Assembly (NCBI RefSeq): GCF_916619195.1
Contig: NZ_CAKAKL010000002.1
Location: 684,001 to 748,000, forward strand
DNA from: Inquilinus sp. Marseille-Q2685
Lineage (GTDB): Bacteria; Pseudomonadota; Alphaproteobacteria; DSM-16000; Inquilinaceae
Length of the DNA stretch: 64,000 nucleotides
Direction of reading: 5' to 3'
The translations under genes were made by a program, and so were the position numbers. How positions within the stretch are numbered: the first letter of the stretch is position 1; the number at the start of each line of letters is the position of its first letter. The notes below the pieces were generated by a model that saw only the letters and a list, made by a program, of their open reading frames with translations, was not told the origin of the DNA and did no database searches. This document shows, piece by piece, positions 9,478 to 18,598 of the stretch.

Positions 9478-10557
9478 ATGCAACTGTTCAAATGCCAGCA
9501 TTGCCACCAGGTCCTGTATTTCGAGAACAGCACCTGCGAACGCTGCGGCCGATCCCTCGGCTATCTGCCGAATCTCGGAACCCTGAGCGCGGTGGAGCCG
9601 GACGGGCCGGCCTGGATCGCCCTGGCCGATCGGCGGTCGCGCTACCGCTTCTGCGCCAATTGGGAACAGCAGGCCTGCAACTGGATGGTGCCCGCCGACG
9701 GAGACGACGTCTTCTGCGTCGCCTGCCGGCACAACCGAACCATCCCGGACGTCTCGGACCCGGATAACCATCGCCGCTGGCTCAAGATCGAGGAGGCCAA
9801 GCGGCGGCTGTTCTATTCGCTGATCAAGCTGTCCCTGCCCATCCCTACGGCGGCCAGCGGCGACCCGGAGCCGCTGATGTTCGACTTCCTGGCCGATCCT
9901 CCTGCCGCCCACGCGCCGCGGGTCATGACCGGCCATGAAAACGGCCTGATCACGCTGTCGCTGCGCGAGGCGGACGATGCCGACCGCGAAGCCACCCGCG
10001 CCGCGATGGGCGAGCCCTACCGCACCCTGCTGGGCCATTTCCGGCACGAGGTCGGCCACTACTACTGGGACCGGCTGGTCCGCGATGGCGGCGAGCTGGA
10101 CGGCTTCCGCGCCCTGTTCGGCGACGAGCGGGCGGATTACGGGGCTGCGCTGCAGGCCCATTACGACCAGGGCGCGCCGGCCGGGTGGCAGCAGGGCTTC
10201 GTCAGCGCCTACGCCACGGCGCATCCCTGGGAGGACTGGGCCGAGACCTGGGCACATTACCTGCATATCGTCGACACGCTGGAGATCGCCGGCGCCTTCG
10301 GCATCGAGGTCAGCCCGGGCATCACCGACGACCCGACTCTCGAGACCGACATCCGGTTCGACCCGCACCGGGTCCGCGACGTGCAGGTGCTGATCGACGC
10401 CTGGCTGCCGCTGACCTATGCCGTCAACTGCCTGAACCGCTCGATGGGCCAGCCGGATCTCTACCCCTTCGTCATCGCCCCGCGCGTGGTCGAGAAGATG
10501 GGCTACATCCACGGGCTGATCCATCGGTCCCAGCGAAACCCGTCAAAGCGCGCATAG
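9478..10557 (+). CDS. putative zinc-binding metallopeptidase (Peptidase_Mx-like)
   Basis: A 359-residue cytoplasmic protein. The N-terminus has zinc-ribbon-like cysteine pairs ('FKCQHCHQ' and 'CERCGR', residues 5-22; a second set around 'FCANWEQQACNW' and 'FCVACRHN'). The centre has 'HFRHEVGHYYWDRL', a HExxH metalloprotease motif, followed by an acidic/aromatic region ending in 'EDWAETWAHYLHIVD', which may supply the third ligand. This matches the uncharacterised family often annotated as putative zinc-binding metallopeptidase. The ATG at 9478 is chosen because it opens on the cysteine motif; the frame runs far upstream without protein-like sequence. Substrates are unknown. Confidence 0.8.
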   Translation: MQLFKCQHCHQVLYFENSTCERCGRSLGYLPNLGTLSAVEPDGPAWIALADRRSRYRFCANWEQQACNWMVPADGDDVFCVACRHNRTIPDVSDPDNHRRWLKIEEAKRRLFYSLIKLSLPIPTAASGDPEPLMFDFLADPPAAHAPRVMTGHENGLITLSLREADDADREATRAAMGEPYRTLLGHFRHEVGHYYWDRLVRDGGELDGFRALFGDERADYGAALQAHYDQGAPAGWQQGFVSAYATAHPWEDWAETWAHYLHIVDTLEIAGAFGIEVSPGITDDPTLETDIRFDPHRVRDVQVLIDAWLPLTYAVNCLNRSMGQPDLYPFVIAPRVVEKMGYIHGLIHRSQRNPSKRA

Positions 10558-10614
10558 ACAGGGACGGCGGCGCTGCGGCATAGACGGTCCCCTGCCCTGG
10601 GAGATGCCCGCGCC

Positions 10615-11514
10615 ATGGATCTCGTCCTCACCCTCACCACCGCCCCGGACCAGCCGGCCCTCGACGACGCCCTGACCCGCCATGTGCGCAACGCGCTGGC
10701 GATCGCCGGCGGGTCGCCGGGATCGGTCGACTGGCTGGCCCCCGGCATCGCCTGCGATATCGCATTCACCGCGGCCGATGCCAGGGCGGCGCAGGCGGCG
10801 GCGCGGCTGTCGCTGGCCGGGCAGCCGGTCGACGCCAATGTCGTGCCGGCCCAGGGGCGCCGCAAGCGCCTCCTGGTCGCCGACATGGACGCCACCATTG
10901 TCGAGGCCGAGACGCTGGACGAGCTGGCGGCCCTGGCCGGCGTCGCCGACCGGGTGGTGCCGATCACCGAACGGGCCATGCGCGGCGAGATCAACTTCCG
11001 CGAGGCGGTGGTCGAGCGCGTGGCCCTGCTGGAAGGGCAGCCGCGCTCGATCATCGACCGTGCCCTGGCCGATCTGCGCTACACGCCCGGCGGCCGCACC
11101 CTGGTGGCGACGATGCGGGCGAACGGCGCCTATTGCGCCCTGGTCTCCGGCGGCTTCGACGCCTTCACCCGGCCGGTGGCCGCGGCGGTCGGCTTCGACC
11201 GGTCGGAGGGCAACCACCTGATCGAGGCCGACGGCCGCCTGACCGGCCGGGTGCGCGAGCCGATCCTGGGCAAGGACGCCAAGCGCGGCTTCCTCGAGGA
11301 GATGGCGGCGGAGCGCGGCCTGAGCCTGGCCGACACCGTCACCGTCGGTGACGGCGCCAACGACATCCCGATGCTGCAGGCCGCCGGCCTGGGCGTCGGC
11401 TTCCGGGCCAAGCCGCTGGTGCGGGAGTCGGTGCCGGTGTCGATCACGCATGGCGACCTGACCGCCCTGCTCTACCTGCAGGGCTATCGCGCTTCGGAGT
11501 TCGTCCCGGCCTGA
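10615..11514 (+). CDS. serB: phosphoserine phosphatase
   Basis: A 299-residue HAD-family enzyme for the last step of serine synthesis. An N-terminal regulatory-type region (about residues 1-80) precedes the HAD core. The nucleophile motif is 'VADMDATIVEAETLDELA' (DxDxT; the usual Ser of DMDST is Ala here), motif II is in 'ALVSGGFDAFT', and motif IV is 'VTVGDGANDIPML'. Two bases separate its stop from the murJ start, so the two are likely co-transcribed. Confidence 0.93.
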   Translation: MDLVLTLTTAPDQPALDDALTRHVRNALAIAGGSPGSVDWLAPGIACDIAFTAADARAAQAAARLSLAGQPVDANVVPAQGRRKRLLVADMDATIVEAETLDELAALAGVADRVVPITERAMRGEINFREAVVERVALLEGQPRSIIDRALADLRYTPGGRTLVATMRANGAYCALVSGGFDAFTRPVAAAVGFDRSEGNHLIEADGRLTGRVREPILGKDAKRGFLEEMAAERGLSLADTVTVGDGANDIPMLQAAGLGVGFRAKPLVRESVPVSITHGDLTALLYLQGYRASEFVPA

Positions 11515-11516
11515 CG

Positions 11517-13055
11517 ATGTACCGCAAGATCGCCTCCGTCGGCGGGCTGACGCTCGCCAGCCGCGTGCTCGGCCTGGTCCGCGACCAGATCATCGCCGCG
11601 GTGCTGGGGGCCGGGCCGGTGGCCGATGCCTTCTTCCTGGCCAACCGGCTGCCGAACCACTTCCGCTCGCTGTTCGCCGAGGGCGCCTTCAACGTCGCCT
11701 TCCTGCCGACCTTCACCACCACGCTGCAGCGCGAAGGCAAGGCCAGGGCGCTGCAACTGGCCGAGCAGGTGCAGGCGATCCTCCTGGCCGTGCTGCTGGT
11801 CGTGCTGGTCGCGGCGCTCGCCGCCATGCCCTGGCTGATCGCGTTGATGGAGCCGGGCAGCGCCACGGCGGCGCAGACCGATCTGAAGGTCGAGCTGACC
11901 CGGATCACCTTCCCCTACCTGCTGTTCATGTCGCTGGTGTCGCTGCAGGGCGGCGTGCTGAACGGGCTCGGCCGGTTCGGCGCCGCCGCGGCCGCGCCGA
12001 TCCTGCTGAACCTGTTCATGATCGGCGCGGTGCTGGGGCTGACGCCGTTCCTGCCCACGGCCGGTCATGCCCTGGCCTGGGGCGTGTTCCTGTCCGGCAT
12101 CGCCCAGTTCCTGTACCTGGAATGGGACATGCGGCGGGCCGGCGTCTCGCTGAACCTCGTCCGGCCGCGGCTGTCGCCCGGCGTGCGCCGCTTCTTCCGG
12201 GCGCTGGGGCCGGCGACGCTGGGCGCCGGCATGGCCCAGATCAGCGTCTTCGCCGACACCATCATCGCCCAGGCGCTGCCGACAGGGGCCCAGTCCTACC
12301 TGAACTATGCCGACCGGCTGAACCAGCTGCCGCTCGGCGTCATCGGCATCGCCGTCGGCACCGTGCTGCTGCCGGAGGTGACGCGCCGCCTGGCCGCCGA
12401 CGATCATGAGGGCGCGCTGGCCAGCCAGAACCGGGCGATCGAGCTGACCCTGGCCCTCACCCTGCCCTTCGCCATCGCCTTCCTGGTGGCGGCGGAGCCG
12501 ATCCTGGCGGCGATGTTCGAGCGGGGACGGTTCACCGCCGTCGACAGCCACCAGTCGGCCCTGACCCTGACCGCCTATGCCTTCGGCCTGCCGGCGGTGG
12601 TGCTGGTGCGCTGCCTGCTGCCGGGCTTCTACGCCCGCGGCGACACGGCGACGCCGGTCAAGATCGCGGTCGCCACCGTGGCGCTGAATGTCGGGCTGAA
12701 GATCGCGCTGATGGACTCCCTGTCCCAGGTCGGCCTCGCCGTCGGCACCTCGGCCGGGGTGTGGCTGAACATCGTGCTGCTGGCCTGGGTGCTGCACCGG
12801 CGCGGCCATTTCCGCCTCGACGCCGCGGCCCTGCGGCGGCTGCCGCGCATGGTTCTGGCCGGGGCGGCGATGGCGGCGGCGCTGTGGGGCCTGCTGGTGC
12901 TGGCCGCGCCGGCCCTGGCCGGCCGCTCCGACCTGCTGGCGATCGCCACCGTGCTCGGCGTGCTGGCGGTGTCCGGCCTCCTCTACCTCGCCGCCCTGTT
13001 CGGCCTCGGCGCCCTGCGGCGCGGGGACCTGCGGCGGCTGCGCCGGCGGGGGTAA
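11517..13055 (+). CDS. murJ: lipid II flippase MurJ
   Basis: A 512-residue MOP-superfamily membrane protein with about 14 helices that moves lipid II across the inner membrane for peptidoglycan synthesis. Family features are the N-terminal 'VGGLTLASRVLGLVRDQIIA', 'DAFFLANRLPNHFRSLFAEGAFNVAFLP' (split here at the first membrane loop), and Arg/Lys residues inside the cavity helices. It starts immediately after serB and is followed by a terminator shared with degP. Confidence 0.95.
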   Translation: MYRKIASVGGLTLASRVLGLVRDQIIAAVLGAGPVADAFFLANRLPNHFRSLFAEGAFNVAFLPTFTTTLQREGKARALQLAEQVQAILLAVLLVVLVAALAAMPWLIALMEPGSATAAQTDLKVELTRITFPYLLFMSLVSLQGGVLNGLGRFGAAAAAPILLNLFMIGAVLGLTPFLPTAGHALAWGVFLSGIAQFLYLEWDMRRAGVSLNLVRPRLSPGVRRFFRALGPATLGAGMAQISVFADTIIAQALPTGAQSYLNYADRLNQLPLGVIGIAVGTVLLPEVTRRLAADDHEGALASQNRAIELTLALTLPFAIAFLVAAEPILAAMFERGRFTAVDSHQSALTLTAYAFGLPAVVLVRCLLPGFYARGDTATPVKIAVATVALNVGLKIALMDSLSQVGLAVGTSAGVWLNIVLLAWVLHRRGHFRLDAAALRRLPRMVLAGAAMAAALWGLLVLAAPALAGRSDLLAIATVLGVLAVSGLLYLAALFGLGALRRGDLRRLRRRG

Positions 13056-13061
13056 GAAAAA

Positions 13062-13083
13062 GGCGCCGCCCGAAGGCAGCGCC
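13062..13083. terminator. bidirectional terminator between murJ and degP
   Basis: GGCGCCGCC and GGCAGCGCC form a 9-base stem with one mismatch around a CGAA loop. On the minus strand it is followed by TTTTTC, serving degP. On the plus strand TGTTTC follows, serving murJ. Confidence 0.75.
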
Positions 13084-13109
13084 TGTTTCGTCACGATGGC
13101 GGACGACCG

Positions 13110-14639
13110 TCAGCCCGGCCCGACCGGCAGGGCCACGAAACGCAGGTCGCCGCCGCTTTCGACCAGCAGCAGCACCGACTTGCGACCGCCCTTGCGGGCC
13201 TCGTCGATCTTCTTGGCGACGTCGGCCGGGGCCGACACTTCGGCCTGGCCGACCTCGACGATCACATCGCCGGGCTTCAACCCCTTCTCCGCCGCAGGCG
13301 ACCCGCCGGTCACGGCGGTGACCACCACGCCCTTCTGGTCGTCGGCCAGGGAATACTGCTTCTTCAGCGCGTCGGTCAGCGCCGACAGGGTCACGCCGAG
13401 CGCGTCGAGCGCCTGCGGCTTGCCGCTGTCGGACTGGCTGTCGGTGGTCGAGGCCAGGAGGCCGGATTCCTCCGCCGCCTCCAGCTCGCCCAGCGTCACC
13501 GGCAAGTCCTTGCGGGCCCCCTTGCGCCAGACCTGGACCGAGGTCTGCTTGTCGACCGGCGTATCGGCGACCACACGCGGCAGGCGCCGGCTTTCGGTGA
13601 TCGGCTTGCCGTCGAACTGCAGGATGACATCGCCGGTCTCTATCCCGGCCTTGGCCGCGGGGCCGTTCTCGGTAACCCCGGCCACCAGCGCGCCCTCCGG
13701 CTTCGCCAGGCCCAGGCTCTCCGCGATCTCCGGCGTCACCGACTGGATCCGGACGCCGAGCCAGCCGCGCTTGGTGCGGCCGAACTCGATGATCTGGTCG
13801 ACCACGCCGCGGGCCAGCGACGACGGGATGGCGAAGCCGATGCCGACCGACCCGCCCGACGGCGAGTAGATCGCGGTGTTGATGCCGATCACCTGCCCGT
13901 CCATGTTGAACATCGGGCCGCCGGAATTGCCGCGGTTGATGGCGGCGTCGGTCTGCAGGAAGTCGTCATAGGGCCCGGCGTTGATCTCGCGCGAGCGGGC
14001 CGAGATGATACCCGCGGTTACCGTACCGCCGAGGCCGAAGGGATTGCCGATCGCCAGCACCCAGTCGCCGACCCGCATGGTGTCGCTGTCGCCGAACTGG
14101 ACGAAGGGCAGCTTCTTGTCGGTCTCGACCTTCAGCACCGCCAGGTCGGTCTTGTCGTCGCGGCCGATCAGCTTGGCCTCGAGGCTGGTGTTGTCGTGCA
14201 GGACGACCGTGATCTCCTCGGCGCCCTCGATCACATGGTAGTTGGTGACGATGTAGCCGTTCTCGCGGACGATGAAGCCGGAGCCCAGCGCGGTCGCGTT
14301 GTGCGGCCGCGGCCGGTCTCCCTGGCCGCGCCGGTTGAAGAAGTCGCGGAAGAACTCGTCGAACGGCGATCCCGGCGGGAACTGCGGCATCTCCGGCAGG
14401 TCCTGGCCGTCCTGGACCTTCTGGGTGGTCGAGATGTTGACCACCGCCGGCACCAGCTTCTCGGCCAGGTCGGCGAAGCTGTCGGGCGCCGGCGCGGCGC
14501 GAGCCGCCCCGGTCGTGAGGATGGCCGCCGCCATCAGCATGGCCGCCACGACCAGCACCGTCGCGGCCCAGCGCAGCAGGACGGTCTCTCCCGCGGCGCG
14601 GGCGACGGCGATCGGGCGGCGGGCTATCGGTCTGGTCAC
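13110..14639 (-). CDS. degP: periplasmic serine protease Do (DegP/HtrA)
   Basis: A 509-residue protease-chaperone. The GTG start has GAGGGAGAG upstream. A long signal/anchor region (about residues 20-52, cut near AARA-AP) precedes a trypsin-like domain. The triad is visible: His in 'VTNYHVIEG', Asp in 'DDKTDLAVL' and Ser in 'NRGNSGGPMF'. Two PDZ domains follow ('GWLGVRIQ...' and the C-terminal 'GSPAAEKGLKPGDVIVEV' segment). It degrades misfolded envelope proteins and adjoins hflK-hflC, making a membrane quality-control group. Confidence 0.95.
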   Translation of the reverse strand: MTRPIARRPIAVARAAGETVLLRWAATVLVVAAMLMAAAILTTGAARAAPAPDSFADLAEKLVPAVVNISTTQKVQDGQDLPEMPQFPPGSPFDEFFRDFFNRRGQGDRPRPHNATALGSGFIVRENGYIVTNYHVIEGAEEITVVLHDNTSLEAKLIGRDDKTDLAVLKVETDKKLPFVQFGDSDTMRVGDWVLAIGNPFGLGGTVTAGIISARSREINAGPYDDFLQTDAAINRGNSGGPMFNMDGQVIGINTAIYSPSGGSVGIGFAIPSSLARGVVDQIIEFGRTKRGWLGVRIQSVTPEIAESLGLAKPEGALVAGVTENGPAAKAGIETGDVILQFDGKPITESRRLPRVVADTPVDKQTSVQVWRKGARKDLPVTLGELEAAEESGLLASTTDSQSDSGKPQALDALGVTLSALTDALKKQYSLADDQKGVVVTAVTGGSPAAEKGLKPGDVIVEVGQAEVSAPADVAKKIDEARKGGRKSVLLLVESGGDLRFVALPVGPG

Positions 14640-14666
14640 GAACGCTCTCCCTCGCTCAAAGCACGA

Positions 14667-14692
14667 CGCCGGCCCCATTCGGGAGGCCGGCG
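14667..14692 (-). terminator. putative terminator after hflC
   Basis: CGCCGGCC and GGCCGGCG form a perfect 8-base stem with a 10-base loop, between hflC and degP. The downstream tract on the minus strand (GTCGTGCTTTGAG) is only weakly T-rich, so it may attenuate rather than stop transcription. Confidence 0.45.
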
Positions 14693-14734
14693 CCTGTCAT
14701 CATACACCCGATCGCGGCAGCAAGGTGGCCGGCA

Positions 14735-15727
14735 TCAGCCGGGGTTCCCCGGTGTCGCAGGCGCCGGCTGGGCCGGCGTCTCGGGAGCCGCCGGCGCGGG
14801 GGCCGGGGCCGGGCTGTTGCCCGAGCCCGGCGGGGTCTGCTGGGTCACCGCCGGCACCAGGCCGCGACCGGTGGCATCGTTGAAGTACTTGAAGAAGTCG
14901 CCCTTCGGCGACAGCACCAGGGTGGTGCCGCTCGACCCCAGCGCGTTCTGATAGGCCTGCAGGCTGCGGTAGAAGGAGAAGAACTGCGGGTCGGCGCCAT
15001 AGGCGTCGGCCTGCACCTTGATCGCGTCGGCATCGCCCTGGCCGCGCAGCTCCTGCGCCTTGCGCTCCGCCTCGGCCAGGAGGACGGTGCGGTCGCGGTC
15101 GGCGCTCGACTTGATCTGCGCCGAGTACTCGGCGCCCTGGGCGCGGTACTGCGCCGCCTCGCGCTCGCGCTCGGAGCGCATGCGGTCATAGACCGATTGC
15201 ACCGTGCCTTCCGGCACGTCGGCGCGGACGATGCGGACGTCGACGATCTCGATGCCCAGCGGCTTGGCGTTGGATTCGACCTGGTCCCGGATCGACCGCA
15301 TGATCGGCCCGCGCTGTTCCGACAGCACGTCGAGCTGGTTGTAGTTGCCGAGCACGTTGCGCAGCGCATTGTTGACGAAGCTGCTGATCCGGGTGCTGGC
15401 GGTCTGTTCGTTCCGCACCGACTGGAAGAACAGCAGCGGATCGGCGATGCGGTAGCGGGCATAGCTGTCGACGTCGAGCCGGCGCTGGTCCGACAGGATC
15501 ACCTGCTCGACCGGCGGGTCCACGTCCAGCACGCGCTTCTCGTAGAACTGGACGTTCTGGATCACCGGCAGCTTCAGCTTCAGCCCGGGCTCGGACTCGA
15601 TCTTCACCACCTCGCCGAACTGCAGGACCAGCGCCTGCTCGTTCTGGCCGACGGTGTAGAGGGAATCGGCCAGGACCAGGCCGGCGACGACGATGGCGGC
15701 GCCGAGGGCGGCAAGCTTGGCGTTCAT
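14735..15727 (-). CDS. hflC: FtsH modulator HflC (SPFH/band 7)
   Basis: A 330-residue membrane protein with an N-terminal helix (about residues 5-25), an SPFH/band-7 domain starting 'YTVGQNEQALVLQFGEV', a coiled-coil rich in Glu/Arg/Ala ('MRSEREREAAQYRAQGAEYS') and a Pro/Ala-rich C-terminal tail. With HflK it forms a periplasmic cage around FtsH and limits its proteolysis. It starts one base after the hflK stop. Confidence 0.95.
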   Translation of the reverse strand: MNAKLAALGAAIVVAGLVLADSLYTVGQNEQALVLQFGEVVKIESEPGLKLKLPVIQNVQFYEKRVLDVDPPVEQVILSDQRRLDVDSYARYRIADPLLFFQSVRNEQTASTRISSFVNNALRNVLGNYNQLDVLSEQRGPIMRSIRDQVESNAKPLGIEIVDVRIVRADVPEGTVQSVYDRMRSEREREAAQYRAQGAEYSAQIKSSADRDRTVLLAEAERKAQELRGQGDADAIKVQADAYGADPQFFSFYRSLQAYQNALGSSGTTLVLSPKGDFFKYFNDATGRGLVPAVTQQTPPGSGNSPAPAPAPAAPETPAQPAPATPGNPG

Positions 15728-15728
15728 C

Positions 15729-16871
15729 TCACTGCCCTCCCCGCGGCGCCTGAGCCGCCGGCGGGCGGCTGATCAGCTCGTTCAGCGGCAGGTAGGGCAG
15801 CACGCCCTGGCCACCGACGGCGTCGTCGATCATGATCTTGTTCGAACCCTTCAGCACGCTTTCCAGGGTCTCCAGGTAGAACCGCTCGGCGGTGATCTCG
15901 GGCGCCGCCCGGTAGGACTGCAGCACCGAGGTGAAGCGCGCGGCGTCACCCTGGGCCTTGGCCACCACCTGCTCGCGATACGCCTCGGCCTCCTGCACGA
16001 TCCGCGCGGCATCGCCGCGGGCCCGCGGCACGATGTCGTTGCGGTAGGTCTCGGCGTCGTTGCGCAGCCGGTCCTGGTCCTGGCGGGCGCGCTGCACGTC
16101 GTCGAAGGCGTCGATCACCTGCTGCGGCGGCGCCACCTTCTGCAGCTGCACCTGGTCGATCACCACGCCGGCGCCGGGCCGGCCCGGGGTGCCGTAGCTG
16201 TCGAGCGTCGCCTGCAGCAGGCGCCGGGCGTCCTGCTCGATCCGGCCGCGCGCCTCGTTGAGTGCCGGCTGGATCTCGGTGCGGCCGATCACCTCGCGCA
16301 TCGCGCTCTCCGCCGCCACCTTCACGGTGGCGTCGGCGTTCTTGATGTTGAACAGATAGGCGACCGGGTCGGAGATGCGCCACAGCACGACGAAATCGAT
16401 GTCGATGATGTTCTCGTCGCCGGTCAGCATCTGGCTTTCGTCCGGCACGTCGCGGCCGGCCGCGCGGCCCTCGCCGCTGGTGAAGCCGATCTCGATACGG
16501 TTCTGCGTCGTCACCGACGGCTTGGTCACCGTCTCGATCGGCGCCGGCAGGTGGTAGCGCAGGCCGGGCTGCTCGGTCCGGGCATAGGCGCCGAATCGCT
16601 GCACCACGCCCAGCTCGTCCGGCTGCACCCGGTAGATGCCGGTCAGGAGCCAGCCGATGATGATGACGACGATGGCGATCAAGATGCCGCGGCCGCCGCC
16701 GAAGCCCTTGGGCATGACCTGGCGGAACCGGTCCTGGCCGCGGCGGATCATCTCCTCGATATCGGCCTGGCTCGGCCCGCCGCCACGACCCCAGGGATTC
16801 TGTCCGCCGCCTTGCGGTGATCCGCCCCAGGGGCCGCCGCCGCCACCACCGCCTTGATTACTCCACGGCAT
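15729..16871 (-). CDS. hflK: FtsH modulator HflK (SPFH/band 7)
   Basis: A 380-residue partner of HflC. The N-terminal tail is Gly/Pro-rich (residues 1-30, 'MPWSNQGGGGGGGPWGG'), followed by one membrane helix ('ILIAIVVIIIGWLLTGIY') and the SPFH domain with 'RVQPDELGVVQRFGAY'. A helical coiled-coil segment completes it. The ATG at 16871 has AAGGGATCTGG before it; an upstream start at 16904 would add 11 unlikely residues. Divergent from mrp. Confidence 0.95.
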   Translation of the reverse strand: MPWSNQGGGGGGGPWGGSPQGGGQNPWGRGGGPSQADIEEMIRRGQDRFRQVMPKGFGGGRGILIAIVVIIIGWLLTGIYRVQPDELGVVQRFGAYARTEQPGLRYHLPAPIETVTKPSVTTQNRIEIGFTSGEGRAAGRDVPDESQMLTGDENIIDIDFVVLWRISDPVAYLFNIKNADATVKVAAESAMREVIGRTEIQPALNEARGRIEQDARRLLQATLDSYGTPGRPGAGVVIDQVQLQKVAPPQQVIDAFDDVQRARQDQDRLRNDAETYRNDIVPRARGDAARIVQEAEAYREQVVAKAQGDAARFTSVLQSYRAAPEITAERFYLETLESVLKGSNKIMIDDAVGGQGVLPYLPLNELISRPPAAQAPRGGQ

Positions 16872-16988
16872 CCAGATCCCTTCCCCCGTCGACCGCCCTG
16901 TCATCCCGGGCGCCGGATGCTATATCTCGGCGCGACGGGCAGCAATTGTGGAGCCTGTCATATTGGACAAAGGGCAGGAAGTTCAACC

Positions 16989-18134
16989 ATGGCGACAGGC
17001 CGGATCACGGTAACCGAGGCCGCAGTGCGCGAGGCGCTGGGCCGCGTGCGGGACGAGGAACGCGGCGGCGATCTCGTCGGCCTCGGCATGATCTCCGGCC
17101 TGACCCTGCGCGACGGCCACGTGCTGTTCTCGATCGAGGTCGATCCGCAGCGCGGCCCGGCCCTGGAACCGTTGCGCCAGGCCGCGGAGAAGGCCGTGGC
17201 GGCGATCCCGGGCGTGCTCTCGGTCACCGCGGTCCTGACCGCCCATCGCGGCTCCGGCCCGGCGGCCCCGGGCGGCGCAGCCCCCGGCGCCGCTCCCCGC
17301 CCCGCCGCGCCGGGTGGGGCACAAAGCCGCAAGCTGCCGGTCGCCGGCATCGGGTCGATCATCGCCGTGGCTTCGGGCAAGGGCGGCGTCGGCAAGTCGA
17401 CCACCGCGGTCAACCTCGCCCTCGGCCTCGCGGCCCTCGGCCTCAAGGTGGGGCTGCTCGACGCCGACATCTACGGCCCGTCGATGCCGCGGATGACCGG
17501 GATCACCGGCAAGCCCAGCTCGCCCGACGGCAAGAGCCTGGACCCGAAGGAGAATTACGGGCTGAAGGTGATGTCGATCGGCTTCCTGATCGACGAGGAG
17601 ACGCCGATGATCTGGCGCGGCCCGATGGTGCAGTCGGCGCTGTCGCAGATGCTGCGCGACGTCAACTGGGGCCAACTCGACGTGCTGGTGGTCGACATGC
17701 CGCCGGGTACCGGCGACGCCCAACTGACGATGGCGCAGCAGGTGCCGCTGGCCGGCGCGGTGATCGTGTCGACGCCGCAGGACATCGCCCTGCTCGATGC
17801 CCGCAAGGGGCTGAACATGTTCCGCAAGGTCGATGTCCCGGTGCTCGGGATCATCGAGAACATGAGCTATTTCTGCTGCCCGAACTGCGGCCACCGCACC
17901 GACATCTTCAGCCACGGCGGGGCGCGAACCGAGGCGGAGAAGCTGGGCTGCGACTTCCTGGGCGAGATCCCGCTCGACATCAGCATCCGCGAGACCTCGG
18001 ATTCCGGGCGCCCGATCGTGGTCTCGGCGCCGGACAGCCCGCATGCCGAGGCCTATCGCGGGATCGCGGCGCGGGGATGGGCCAAGCTGCGCTCCGGCGC
18101 CGGCCCGGCCGCCCCCCGGATCGTGATCGAGTGA
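16989..18134 (+). CDS. mrp: Mrp/ApbC-family iron-sulfur cluster carrier ATPase
   Basis: A 381-residue P-loop ATPase. A MIP18/DUF59-like domain (about residues 5-85) and a Gly/Ala/Pro linker precede the deviant Walker A motif 'ASGKGGVGKSTTAVNLALGLA'. Further signatures are 'GLLDADIYGPSMPRM' and the cluster-binding CxxC in 'YFCCPNCGHRTDIF'. The family assembles and passes Fe-S clusters in the cytoplasm. The ATG has GGCAGGAAG upstream. Divergent from the hflK operon. Confidence 0.93.
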   Translation: MATGRITVTEAAVREALGRVRDEERGGDLVGLGMISGLTLRDGHVLFSIEVDPQRGPALEPLRQAAEKAVAAIPGVLSVTAVLTAHRGSGPAAPGGAAPGAAPRPAAPGGAQSRKLPVAGIGSIIAVASGKGGVGKSTTAVNLALGLAALGLKVGLLDADIYGPSMPRMTGITGKPSSPDGKSLDPKENYGLKVMSIGFLIDEETPMIWRGPMVQSALSQMLRDVNWGQLDVLVVDMPPGTGDAQLTMAQQVPLAGAVIVSTPQDIALLDARKGLNMFRKVDVPVLGIIENMSYFCCPNCGHRTDIFSHGGARTEAEKLGCDFLGEIPLDISIRETSDSGRPIVVSAPDSPHAEAYRGIAARGWAKLRSGAGPAAPRIVIE

Positions 18135-18233
18135 CCAGCCACGGCGTCACCACCTCGCCACAAATCGATCCGATAACGAGCGCAATCGCGGTGCCGGGAC
18201 GGACCCGGCGCCGACCCTCGGAGTGGGAGAGTG

Positions 18234-18566
18234 ATGCGACGTTTCTGCCGGATCGCGGTCCTCGCCGCGGCCGCAGCCGGGCTTCCGGCCGCGGCGCCGG
18301 CCCAGGCCTTGCCGGATTCGGTCGAGATCCAGAACCGGCGCAGCGCCACGATCGAGGATCTGCGCGTCTCGCCCGATTTCGAGAGCTCCTGGGGCTACAA
18401 CCGGCTGCGCGCAGCGCCGCTGGCGCCCGGCGCTTCCGCCCGGATCCCGACCGAGGACCTGCGCGGCGGCTGCTATTTCGACGTCAAGGTGCGCCAGAAC
18501 GACGGCGGCGAGGCCGAGTACTGGAGCCTCAACCTGTGCAGCCGGCCCGTCATCGACCTGGATTGA
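18234..18566 (+). CDS. small exported protein of unknown function
   Basis: A 110-residue protein with a clear signal peptide (residues 1-24, cut near AQA-LP). The mature part is short and beta-rich with two cysteines ('GGCYFDVKVRQNDGG' and 'LNLCSRPV') that could pair in the periplasm. GGAGTGGGAGAG precedes the start; a GTG one codon earlier is also possible. Family not recognised. It ends 32 bases before the stop of the convergent repeat protein. Confidence 0.6.
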   Translation: MRRFCRIAVLAAAAAGLPAAAPAQALPDSVEIQNRRSATIEDLRVSPDFESSWGYNRLRAAPLAPGASARIPTEDLRGGCYFDVKVRQNDGGEAEYWSLNLCSRPVIDLD

Positions 18567-18598
18567 CCCGGCCGATCTGGAATTGACCGGATGGCCGG

